A stretch of 51,495 bases of DNA, from contig MNCI01006064.1 of the NCBI GenBank assembly GCA_015680685.1, positions 59,330 to 110,824 on the forward strand, given 5' to 3'. A program made the translations under genes and the position numbers. Below the pieces are notes generated by a model. It was not told the origin of the DNA. It searched no databases and worked only from the letters and a program-made list of their open reading frames with translations. Below, piece after piece: positions 42,440-51,495 of this stretch. Position 1 is the stretch's first letter; every line of letters begins with the position of its first letter. This DNA is from Gnetum montanum (Eukaryota; Streptophyta; Gnetopsida; Gnetales; Gnetaceae).

Positions 42440-44877
42440 CTTCAGGTAGGTAAGGGGTCAACCTGTTGTAGCACCCTAATGACAAAGGGTGGTTGAACTA
42501 TTGCCGCCACAACATGTTGTGGAACCCTAACCATGAAAGGTGTTGTGGGTGCCTGAGGTGGCACTCTACTAATGAAAGGGGATCTTGAACTTGTGGAGGT
42601 CAAGGGGATTCCTACATTACTAGAGGGCACATGGACCATGAATGGCTGCTACACCAGTTCTAGGTTGTCATAAATGCTAATGGAGTTGATAATGTACCCT
42701 ACATCATCCATGTTTAGAGGGTTCTTAGATAGCCTCAAGGATTGGTTTTGAGGCCTCACTAGGTTGGTAGCATTGAGCACCAACTTGCCTCTATTAATCA
42801 CTCATTGTGGGTCATCTTGTAGGGCCATGCAAAAACTAGTATTGTGCTTGGGCAACTAATGATAGTGACAAAACCTATCCAACCTAAATTGCTTCAGGAC
42901 TAGAGGCTTACTTGAGGTTGGTAATGTAGGGTTCCTCAGGAGCTTGTAGTATCTATCATATCTTTTGCAAGCATCCTCATACAATTGCTTGTATTGGATA
43001 GTCCATACTTTAGTAGTTGGTCTAGTAGTTCTAAAGGTTTAAGGGGCAACGAAGTATACTTTGAGCGATCCTTGCACTCAAAGTTGGACCTTAGAGCCAC
43101 TTGCATTATTGCTATCAATGATGTAGGATGGTTGGTTATTCTGCTAGAGCCTACAATCTTATTATTATCTTAGGCCTTGGGTGGCCTGGCCATTGTCTTT
43201 GGATTAGTCATTTTGGCCTTGTTGGCCATAGTTTCTACAGTTTTGATTTGCTTTGCCTTATCTTTGTTCTTTATGGCATGTAAGTTCTTATAGGTCACAT
43301 AGGCCAAGTCCTTACTGCCTTTTGCTGCACCCTATATTCTTTTAGTTTGGGTAAAGGCCTAGCTCAGGGATTGTGGAACCAAGTAGGATAGTTTTTACTT
43401 GATAAAGTCATTAACTGCACCCTTGAAGATGGCTAGAAGGTGCATCTCTTATATTGACTCATGGATTTTGTTTAGTGAGGCACTCCATCATTGGATAAAT
43501 TTTTGCATAGGCTCTAAATGGATCTTGTTGATTTGCATGAGCTGGTCAAGGATGGTTTTAGGTTTCAAGTTGTACTTGAAGCTTGTGATGAATTGACTCA
43601 ATCCTCCAAAGAGGAGATAGAGGCCCTAGGTAATGCTAGATACTAATCTAGTGCCTTGTTAGTGAGTGACATGACAAAAAAACATATGATGGCATGTGGA
43701 CATGCCTACAGTAATAGGCAGTTAGACCAAAAGATCACCAAGTGTGTGTTAGGGTCCCCTTCACCATTGTACTTAGTAAAGTGCGGTAGCGGGATCCCCA
43801 TTGGTAGAGTCGGTGGTGGAATAATAGGACTTATGGGATTATCTTGGTAGAAGTTTACAATGTAAACTATTTTGAAGGAACTGGCCTTGAGCTACTTCAC
43901 CTCTTCCATTAAGGTTTGGATTAGTTAAAATTCTTGATCCAAGCCTTGGGATGTAGCAGTGGGTTGCACTGATTATGCTACCTACTGTGTTGGTTGTGTG
44001 ATCCATGACTTGGCTGCAAGCTATGGAACCATGCAAGATGCTTACTGTGCTAGCTATGCTAGGAGTAGAGTGATCAAAGCATGCCATGTGTGCATGGATT
44101 GAAATGCTACTAAAGGTGCCAAGGAAATAGGAAGGACATAAGGTGCTTAAGTAATTTGGGGCTAGGAGACATGGATATTGTGAACATAGGGTTGCGTAGA
44201 CATGATCACTGATGGTAGGGATGATTAGGTAGGCTGTGACACTACCACGAAGGATAGGTTAATGAGTAGAAGTGCATCTTGGCATGTAGGCTACATTTGG
44301 TGCATTGCTATGATAGGCATTGACCTAGAAGGTGATTCGGAGGCTATAAGTGTCTCATGGAAGATAGCTTGACTAGATTGTAGGAGGACCAAATCAAGGG
44401 TTGTCTACTGGGAGGAGGTGTGAAAGGAGTCCTCATGCTCAGAACAAGCCTCAAACTCATCTTCTTTCTCATGTAGGGATTCCTCATAATCCATCCCCAC
44501 TTCAAGCTCATTTGTTCAAATGAGCTAGCTAGGATCCACCGGTAGGGTTTGGTATGTGGGATGAAGTCAATGAAGGAGGGGACGTAGTCTCATCCATTTC
44601 GGTGGACTAGCTCGTAACCTCCCTTCACTTTCACATCTAGGTAGTCTATGAATAGACCTACCTAGATCTTTGCATAGATGAGATCATATTGCTCATCATT
44701 TAGTATAGTATACTTGTGATCGTGGCCATGTACTCTAAGGGATTTCCTTAGCTCTACCATTGCAAAATTGGTAGGATGGTCAATCCTATTTTCTTGTTGA
44801 GTAGGTAGGACATCGAGTGTGCTCAAGACTAGTGCCAAAGGTTGCTCAAAATTCATAGTGCTAATTGGAAGTTGCAA
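42440..44877 (-). pseudogene. Element C Gag
   Basis: Minus strand. The N-terminal part (44877-44662) has EQPLALVLSTLDVLPTQQEN and VELRKSLRVHGHDHKYTILN. The capsid part (about 43850-43400) has GGLSQFITSFKYNLKPKTIL, PMQKFIQ and WSASLNKIHES, matching the Tat-type Gag pattern of a helical LKPKTTL stretch followed by ESMxxFLxRW. Near 42640-42440 a threefold repeat of the type PFM/VxRVPQ occurs. A zinc knuckle was not found, as is common in Tat Gag. Stops are frequent. Confidence 0.7.
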
Positions 44878-44884
44878 ACAAATG

Positions 44885-45030
44885 GCTAACTTTGGAAATT
44901 ATAGAAAAATGGCTAAGTATGGAAATTGTAGAAAAATGGCTAAGTCTGAAAGCTATAGAAAAATAGCTAACTCTGGAGAAAATAACTAAGTCTACAGATT
45001 ATAGAAAAAAATGGCTAAGTCTAGAGACTA
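44885..45030. repeat. 27-bp repeat in the element C leader
   Basis: About five units of 'attatagaaaaatggctaag' with small length changes, between the gag start and the 5' LTR. Confidence 0.7.
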
Positions 45031-45346
45031 TGCTTTCCACATTGAGAGCTAACTACGATCTCTACTGAGAGCCCAGAATTTAGCTTAGTGTAGGAATAGA
45101 TTCTTTGGGGTCACTACGCGAGGTTCCAAGAGAACTGATGATAAGGCCCAGTCTACACCAATTGGTTGGTGGACAATGCTTGCACTGGCCTAAGATCCAA
45201 CTACTACTAAATATGGTAGGCTCATAGGGATGTTGATTCTACACTAGCATGGAGCTAGCAATGGTAATGCAAAGAGCCCACGAGACAACAACTAATGAAG
45301 TTTGAAAGAGGAAAATGGATCAACCCTCCTTCTAGCGCTTGAAAAA
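45031..45346 (-). other. Leader and probable primer binding site of element C
   Basis: On the minus strand the bases after the 5' LTR read TTTTTCAAGCGCTAGAAGGA and continue GGGTTGATCC. The GCGCTAGAAGGAGG part is a plausible primer binding site, but I cannot name the tRNA from the sequence alone. The TGGTATCAGAGC type is not present. Confidence 0.4.
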
Positions 45347-46964
45347 TATAGCAATCAAAAATGTTGGTGGCTGGAACACCGAGGGGTCCACAAGTGCATA
45401 GTTCTAACCTTGTGCCTCGTGTCCACATGAGGGCCTACTCGAGGTGGAGATAGGATGCCCAAAATGGTCTTGTTGATCAAACAGGGACTTACAAAATGCA
45501 ATGCCAAATGATGCTAAGTATCATGCAATGTTCACGATGTTAACAATGTTAATGGAGGTGAGTGTAGTCAAGGTTTTCAGTGCAAAACAAGGATGTCAAT
45601 GTGTGGTTATGCATAAAAATAGTAGAAAATGCAAGTAAAATGTTGAAAATGCATAGAAAGAGAGCAAGAGAGAGAGAGAGTGGCACATCACCCCAAATGG
45701 GATTGAGCATAGTTAACTTCAGAAGGGGTGAGAAGGTATGTGGTGTATAGCAGGCCCTATGGACAATGTAGTCATAATCTCGGGGGTGTCTGGCTACAAA
45801 GACTAACATTTTGCTATAGTGTCTATGCCTCTTAGGTTGGCCACCATGATGTGCAATGGACTATGATGGTCTACGATATCCTACAATGAGCCACGATGGT
45901 GTGCAAATGCCTTACCTTGCTAAAATGCTAAACACACTCCAAATTTTCTAATCTTGCTTTAATTTTTCCAACCCCTATAATGTCAAGGGCTGGGGTATTT
46001 ATAGGCCTATGATTAAAGTGAAATGTGAATTGACTACCACATGGAAGTGGAATAGTTAGGACTACACTACACCCAACTACGCTCTCTACTAAGGCAAGCA
46101 GTGTTATGCTTTGTTGTGCTTTGATGGACTCTGCAAGACTATGAGACTGTGACTATCCTACCAACTACATGTGCATGTGTTGAAAAGACTACAATGTACC
46201 TAAAAAAATGCAACTTTGGAGATTATGCTTTGGCACTATGTTGTCCACTATCTTGAGTGGGGTCAAGCATAGTTACAATTTGGGAATAAAAAGAAATACA
46301 AAAAAGATGCATTTTTGCTAACTACGCTTGCTCGAGCTGTGTTGGAGTTAAGCTGAATGACAATGCTACATTATGGAGGCCTTTGAAGGCTATTTTGGTT
46401 GACTACGCTCGACTACGCTTTGGACTGGGGGAGAGCATAGTCCAACACTTAGAAAAATGTTTTGCAAAAAATGGCTATGTGCTGACTACACTCTTCATAG
46501 GAGGCTAACTATGCTTCCAATCGAGGTCGAGCATAGTTCCAGCACTTCAAAATTTTTTGCAAAATCTAGCTTCTAATTGACTATGCTTAACTATGCTCTA
46601 GTCTCAACACTTAAAAAATTTCTACCAAACTGGGTCTTCCATGCTAACACTTAGAAAAATCTGCAACTACTAGCTTGACACCTATAAAAATTTGCAAAAT
46701 TGGCCTTTGGTGTTGACTATGCTCTTTACTGAGTTGACTACGCTTTGGGGTAGTGGAGAGCATAGTGCCAACACTTAGAAAAATTTTGTAGCTTCTTGCT
46801 TCGCAATGACACTTAAGCAAAATTGCAAAAAAATTAGTTTTGGAGCTGACTACTCTCTAGGGTAGTGAAGAGCATAGTCCTAGCACTTAGAAAAATTTAC
46901 CTCATGCTAACACTTAGGAAAATTTGCAGTCAAGACGTTGTAGCCCAAATTTGGTGGTGTTTTA
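45347..46964 (-). mobile_element. 5' LTR of element C (LTR2)
   Basis: 1,618 bp and colinear with LTR1, from TATAGCA (for TGTAGCA) to GGTGTTTTA (for GGTATTTCA). It keeps more CpG in the U3 palindromes (GACTACGCT forms) than LTR1. One U3 unit present in LTR1 is reduced here (near 46610-46680), which accounts for the length difference. Confidence 0.85.
45994..46005 (-). promoter_or_regulatory. TATA box of LTR2
   Basis: The minus strand reads CTATAAATACCC. It is the working promoter position for element C, since this is the 5' LTR. Confidence 0.6.
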
Positions 46965-46969
46965 GTACT
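46965..46969. other. Target-site duplication GTACT (right) of element C
   Basis: Matches 24139-24143. Confidence 0.8.
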
Positions 46970-48690
46970 TCACATACAAACTGATTCTAGTTCTAGAAAC
47001 TAGTACTAGCTTTTTGCTTTTTTAATGAGTATCCTTGAAAACAATTTTAACTTCTATCACTTGTTCTCACTATTTTGTAAGGCATAGGTATCATGAAAAG
47101 CTTGTAAATGATGTTGTGGATTAGCATTATATACTCCTTCCAATTTCAGAATATTTTTCATATCTAACCTTCTGATCCTACTATCCCTTTGATGCTTAGT
47201 TTGGATTCTAACTGCTTCTAAAATATTTAGCATGTTTCTAGTTTTCAACAATGGTTCATCATATTCATCGCATCCATGGTGGCTCTTATCATGGCCATGC
47301 CTCCTATGATGAGTTCTATTGTGCCTCCTTTTTAGGTGATGTTCATCTTTCTCTTGGTGTTGTCTACGATTTCAATTCTCATCATCATGATGGGATCTCT
47401 TGTAATCTCCATCTTGATCCTGATCACCCCTACCTTTGTCTCTGCCATAACTTTTCCTATTAGAATTTGATGATAATGAGAATGGTGAATGTGAAGAACT
47501 AGAAGAATGGTACCTAGTAGTTCTTCTTCTATGGTCCTTGGCCTGGTACTTCTCCTTGTCTTTATCCTTCTCATTATCTTTTGATAAAAAATTAGGAGAT
47601 TTATCATTTGATGTTCTTTGGCTTTTAACCTCTATCTTTTCTTCACTAAATTTTTACAAAATTGACTACAATTTTTGATAAATGATTTCATCCTCAATAA
47701 AAGGAGGACTATTTGTGTATTAAGAGAGCCTTGAAAAGAAATCATTGATCTCCTTTTGTAACTACAAAAGAAATGGTTCATCATAGTCATCATGTTCACT
47801 ATGGCTCCTATCACGGCCATGCCTCCTATGATAAGTTTTGTTATGCCTCCTTTCCTGGTGATGTTCTTCTTCCTCTTAGTGTTGTCTACAATCATGGTTC
47901 CCATCATCATGATGAGATCTCCTATCATATCCATCTTGATCCAAATGACCCCTACCTCAGTCTCTACCATGACTCCTATCAAAATTTGATGATGAGGAGG
48001 ATGGTGAAGGTGAAGGAATAGGAGAACAATGCCTAGTAGTTCTTCTTCTATGGTCCTTGGTCTATTCCTTCTCCTTATTCTTATCCTTCTCCTTGTCTTT
48101 GGATGAATGACTAAGAGATTTCTCCCTTGAAGTGCTTTGGCTTTTAAACTCCATCTTTTCTTCACCAAAGTTTTTCAAGGTTAACTATAATTGTTGATAA
48201 AGGGTATCATTCTCAATAAAAGTAGGAGAATCTATATATTAAGAAAGCCTTGAAAAGAAATCATTGCCTTCTTTTTGCAACTGCAAAAGTAATGGTGTTG
48301 GGATTCCTTTACCCTTGGAGGCTTCATAGCATGCCTTCATGCACTTTTCCTTTATGAGTTAGGCTTCTATAGGTTGATAGTCTCTAGAGGCCTAATTTTT
48401 TATGTTGTACTTTGGCCCTACTACTTCAATGCCAAGCCTCATGAGTTGGACCATGAGCATGATGGAAATAGCTCGATCAGGAGGTAACATAATGTTGTCT
48501 TCCATATCCCTTTAGTGTAACTGCTCTTCCTGATGAAGGATGAAGGTCAAATCTAGATAATAGGGATCCAAATAGGCATAGGCTATCCTTAGTTACTAAG
48601 CTTCTCACTGGTATCCTTTTTAGTCCTCTCTTACTACTTATTAGAATCATCGACATGTGTTGGTGATTCATTCCTATGAGAAGAAGCCAT
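46970..48690 (-). pseudogene. Family D Gag with internal tandem duplication
   Basis: The first Met is at 48690 (MASSHRNESPTHVDDSNK), just downstream of the family D LTR. It is followed by a hydrophobic, helical part (PPDRAISIMLMVQLMRLGIE) and a Lys/Glu-rich part. A 522-base segment then occurs twice (47251-47772 and 47773-48291). Each copy encodes a very basic Arg/His/Ser/Asp stretch (DHRRRTTR, SHHDD, RRHGRD). The end, ILKLEGVYNANPQHHLQAFH, is cut by element C, and the other half is at 23500-24138. Stops and shifts make it non-functional. Confidence 0.6.
47251..48291. repeat. 522-bp tandem duplication within family D gag
   Basis: Both copies start with ATGGTTCATCATA in the plus view and share 'tggctc(c/t)tatca', 'catgcctcctatgat', 'ctagtagttcttcttctatg' and 'gagccttgaaaagaaatcat'. 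The period of 522 is a multiple of three. Confidence 0.85.
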
Positions 48691-48739
48691 TTCAGTAGCA
48701 TGTAGAAAGTGTGCCTTAAGATAATTTTGTTATTATCAA

Positions 48740-49720
48740 TATTTTGTACAAATGATGAGTTGTTATATTTTCAAGATACTTATCTAAACTAAGTCCCCCA
48801 GAAATGATGATAATGATGAGTGGTGGTTAGTCGCTATAACCAACCATACAAATCACAAGCGTTCACATATGATCTAATAAAATTTTGTAGACTTAGTTAT
48901 CCAAGTTGCCAATATTCCTAAAGAGTGAATTATATAGTTTCAAATTGTTGTCTTCTCAATCCATACTTGTGTTTTCACTATGCATATGGTTAAGTAGGAT
49001 TGAGACATAAGATGTTTAATTTTTAAGATTATTTTATTATATGTTTCTTCTAATTTTCATATGATTAAATGAAAATTTAATGATTCAATTAATTAACTAG
49101 TTAACTAATTTATTAATTATCTTTCCTAACGTAGAGTATCCATTCCTACTTGTTGTACACATCCTAAACTTATATTAACCTCACTAGATTACCAAGTATA
49201 TATTACTAGGCATACCAAGTATTCACTACCAAGATTACCAAGCATTAATATGTTATGCTTGAAGTGGTCATATTCATGTGCTTATGATGAACTACATTAA
49301 TTACTTAAGAACATAAATGTCAATTGCATGTAAAGTAAAGTGTTGAAAAGTAACATTACACTAGTTAAAGTGTTGTAATGGATGTAGGAAATCTTGATTT
49401 TATTATCACCCATACCAAAGTGTCTAGGTACATGAGCATTCGAATAAAATTCCATGCAATCTGAAAATTTACACTATGGGCATTCAGAGGAAAAATATTC
49501 TAACTCTCAAAAGAAGAAACTACATGAGTTCAACTAAGAATAAGATTGAAAGATGTCATAAATGCAAAGGGTATGCACATTTATATAGGCAATGACTACA
49601 TTAATGCATCCTAAAATGCATCAATGGGGATACGTTGATGCAGCTAGTATTATTATATAAGATTTAAGAAATAATATAAGTATATTTTGTGACTATAGCT
49701 TGTTATTATGACCATTCTCT
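48740..49720 (-). mobile_element. Family D LTR (5'), minus-strand copy
   Basis: Inverted relative of 21690-22520. The minus-strand order is: CATYRATG palindromes, TATA box, transcribed part with 'catccattacaacact' and 'aattcactctttagga', then the Gag start at 48690. No primer binding site of a known type is readable between LTR and Gag. The end of the LTR is placed by the limit of similarity. Confidence 0.65.
49579..49587 (-). promoter_or_regulatory. TATA box of minus-strand family D LTR
   Basis: The minus strand reads CTATATAAATGTGC. Three CATYRATG-type motifs lie 20-80 bases upstream on that strand (49595-49640). Confidence 0.65.
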
Positions 49721-51185
49721 TATTTTCTCTTTAGCATCAAGAACTCATTCTTTGGTAATATCAATTATTTCTAATATTTTTTATGTTTATTTGAATCCTT
49801 GATGATAGCCATTGTAGATCGCTCAAACCCTTATGTGGATGCATGTAACTTGATCTTGAAATTAGATTAATATTCTTCATAATTGTCAAACCTTAATTTA
49901 TGTTTATAACTCTGTCACTGTCTCTTCGCTATGCATGGTGAATCCCTTGGTGGTTTCTAGAACTAAACTTATCTTTGACATGTAATCTTGTGAGAATCTA
50001 GATCTATGATTACAGAGCCTTACTTTCATCAAATCTTAGTAAGGTAGAGGAAATACTCTTCCTCATCTATGATTCCTATCTACTATTTTTTGAAATTGGT
50101 TTAATGGGTTTCCTCTCTTATAGATTATAACATGTGGACTGGATATTATAATTAAAACTTATATCACTCACCTTCTCATAATTCTTGGCCTTTAGCTTTT
50201 TAGTACCCTCTCTCCTCAATAAGTAGTGACAATGCATTTGGCAATTTCAATTTGCACATTGCAACTCTCTTTTCAATTCTACATGGCCAACACATGGCAT
50301 TTTACATTTCACATACATCAAGATCCAAATTCACAATAAAATTAGGGATCACAATGATAAAATGACACTTTTCATAAAGCAGTGCAAAATCAATGGCATC
50401 TTGCGAAAGTAGCATCAATAATAGAAGTGGCTAGTTAATATTCTAGGGACATATGAGTGGATCATAATGTTGAAAAGTTAAGAAAATATCCTTCGGATTT
50501 CATTTGATATTTCCCTTTAATTAACATGAATTTTCATGAAGGAAACTAATATAGTACTAGTAGGTCTCGCATGGTAGGTTAGTTTAGAGGATTCTATTTA
50601 TGTAATGGCATGTTGTCTAATATCAAAAAACCTTAGGTGATTAGTGATGAGCTAGGATTTAGGATTGTTGTAAGATTGATATTAGCCATAAACACAACTC
50701 AAAAGGTAACATTCATTATTGAGGAGGTCTAAAGAGGTAAGGTTTATAATCAAGAGGCCTTGATAACTAGTTTAAGTTAGTACCAACCTTATGGCTATTC
50801 TAATGTTTGATGCAGTAACTCATGAAACATCACCAGAATTATAACAAATCATGATTTAATGGTAAATATTACATTAATAGTTTATATTAATAGTTATGAC
50901 TGACATTTAAGTTCATTTTTATTACTATTGGCTAACAACATATTATGTAACTTATGGATCCCATCTTCTAGTCTTATCCTAGGGAGGTTGAAGATGATTT
51001 CCTCTATGGTGAAGGAGTTCCAATCCTTCCTACATGTTTCATGTAGACTATGCAAATGCACCAAAGGTGAATAAGAAGATGCTAGAAAAAGAATTAATTT
51101 TTGTTAAAAAGATTACTTTATTTTGATTATTTTAATTTATGTTTTGGCCATTTAATCAATCCTCACCTTTGGCTCAATCAATTAA
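49721..51185. other. No gene seen
   Basis: AT-rich flank right of the family D LTR. No frame longer than about 60 codons and no repeat partner in the window. Confidence 0.4.
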
Positions 51186-51495
51186 CCTAATAGCTTTCAA
51201 AAGGAGTATGCTACTAAGTTACAAGAACTAGCAGAAAAATCTATAGAAAGGTTAGTTGTTACTTCTAAATATTATCACTTGATGGAAACTAGCTATGCTT
51301 CAACCCCTCTCTTTCAAGAATAATGTGTTGATGGTGTTAAGATTGAGAAGTTTGTTGAAGTGAGATAGAGGAAGCATGGACACAGTGCTTCACCTACCTT
51401 GGAAAATTCTCCTTTCAGTAAAGATAAAGGGAAAGGTATCATGGTTGAAGAAAATAGTGAAATCTATGATGATAAATATGAGTTTCCTATGTATG
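51186..51495 (+). pseudogene. Partial retroelement ORF at window end
   Basis: One frame runs to the window edge with two stops (TAA at about 51321, TAG at about 51367). Visible segments are FQKEYATKLQELAEKSIERL, VVTSKYYHLMETSYASTPLF and KDKGKGIMVEENSEIYDDKY. It is charged and helical, like Gag or extra ORFs of plant elements, but no family can be named. It continues beyond the window. Confidence 0.4.

Larger units (their letters stand above)
24144..46964 (-). mobile_element. Element C: 22.8-kb Tat/Ogre-like Ty3/gypsy retrotransposon
   Basis: It is bounded by two LTRs of the same family and a GTACT duplication. Minus-strand order, from the right, is: LTR, leader, gag, protease, a 9.7-kb block, RT, RNase H, second RNase H, integrase, repeat tracts, 3' non-coding segment, polypurine tract, LTR. 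The second RNase H and the extra length place it in the Tat branch; Ogre-type members reach this size. The block between protease and RT holds an antisense multi-exon gene trace and an inserted family E LTR. All frames are decayed. Terminal TG and CA of LTR2 have mutated by transitions to TA and TA. Confidence 0.8.

Noticed and set aside
24144-46964. Host multi-gene locus interpretation of element C
   Set aside because: LTRs, target duplication, polypurine tract and the full set of gypsy domains explain the span. Only the antisense unit is left unexplained.
47632-48168. A 178-codon minus-strand frame, the longest there
   Set aside because: The neighbouring frame gives the Arg/His/Ser-rich Gag sequence that continues from the Met at 48690 and is repeated in the tandem copy. 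The 178-codon frame is its shadow.
21690-49720. Family D copies as the LTR pair of one huge element
   Set aside because: They are in opposite orientation, so they belong to two elements.
1-51495. tRNA or other structured RNA genes
   Set aside because: I scanned for tRNA-like arms and the B-box GGTTCGANNCC and found no convincing match. Several strong hairpins are LTR palindromes.

Overview
The window is nuclear DNA from a seed plant with a large, repeat-filled genome. A conifer or other gymnosperm fits best, but a large-genome angiosperm cannot be excluded. It consists almost entirely of LTR retrotransposons in several stages of decay, nested in one another. I found no intact host gene, no tRNA or rRNA gene and no CRISPR array.

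Layout. 1-1353: CpG-rich 3' LTR of a minus-strand Tat-type Ty3/gypsy element, cut by the window edge. About 2643-3795: LTR with a polypurine tract in Ty1/copia style. About 5565-8720: plus-strand LTR (family E) followed by a decayed RNase H-integrase stretch. 9673-9727: short CpG-rich palindrome ending in the only ambiguous base. About 10290-13100: LTR-like promoter (family D') followed by a decayed plus-strand retroelement ORF with a coiled coil. 13483-21155: minus-strand chromovirus-like gypsy element F (gag, protease, RT, RNase H, part of integrase), with its primer binding site and both LTRs. A Tat 3' LTR plus flanking sequence (14148 to about 16340) lies between its 3' LTR and its integrase. 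About 21690-23450: plus-strand family D LTR and a decayed ORF. 23500-24138 and 46970-49720: two halves of one minus-strand family D element, split by element C.

Element C (24144-46964) is the main object. It is a 22.8-kb minus-strand Tat/Ogre-like element. Its LTRs are 1,676 and 1,618 bp and it is flanked by the 5-bp target duplication GTACT. From its 5' end (right) it carries a leader, gag, protease, a block of about 9.7 kb, RT, RNase H, a second RNase H of the type found in Tat elements, integrase with zinc finger and DDE residues, two tandem-repeat tracts and the 3' LTR.

The 9.7-kb block between protease and RT is unexpected. It contains a plus-strand (antisense) gene-like series of exons, about 33578-40422, with plant-type splice sites (GTAAGT, GTTAGT, GTATGT donors; CTAAC and TACTAAT branch motifs; TTGCAG acceptors). 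Long frames are kept with almost no indels. Its stop codons are mainly TAG at former CAG codons, while CAA codons survive, which is the signature of CHG-methylation decay. A minus-strand family E LTR (about 34400-36000) is inserted in it. I do not recognise the encoded protein.

Inferred order of events: the family D element came first, C inserted into its gag-side region (leaving GTACT), and family E inserted into C. All coordinates were read by eye; LTR ends without matching duplications are approximate.
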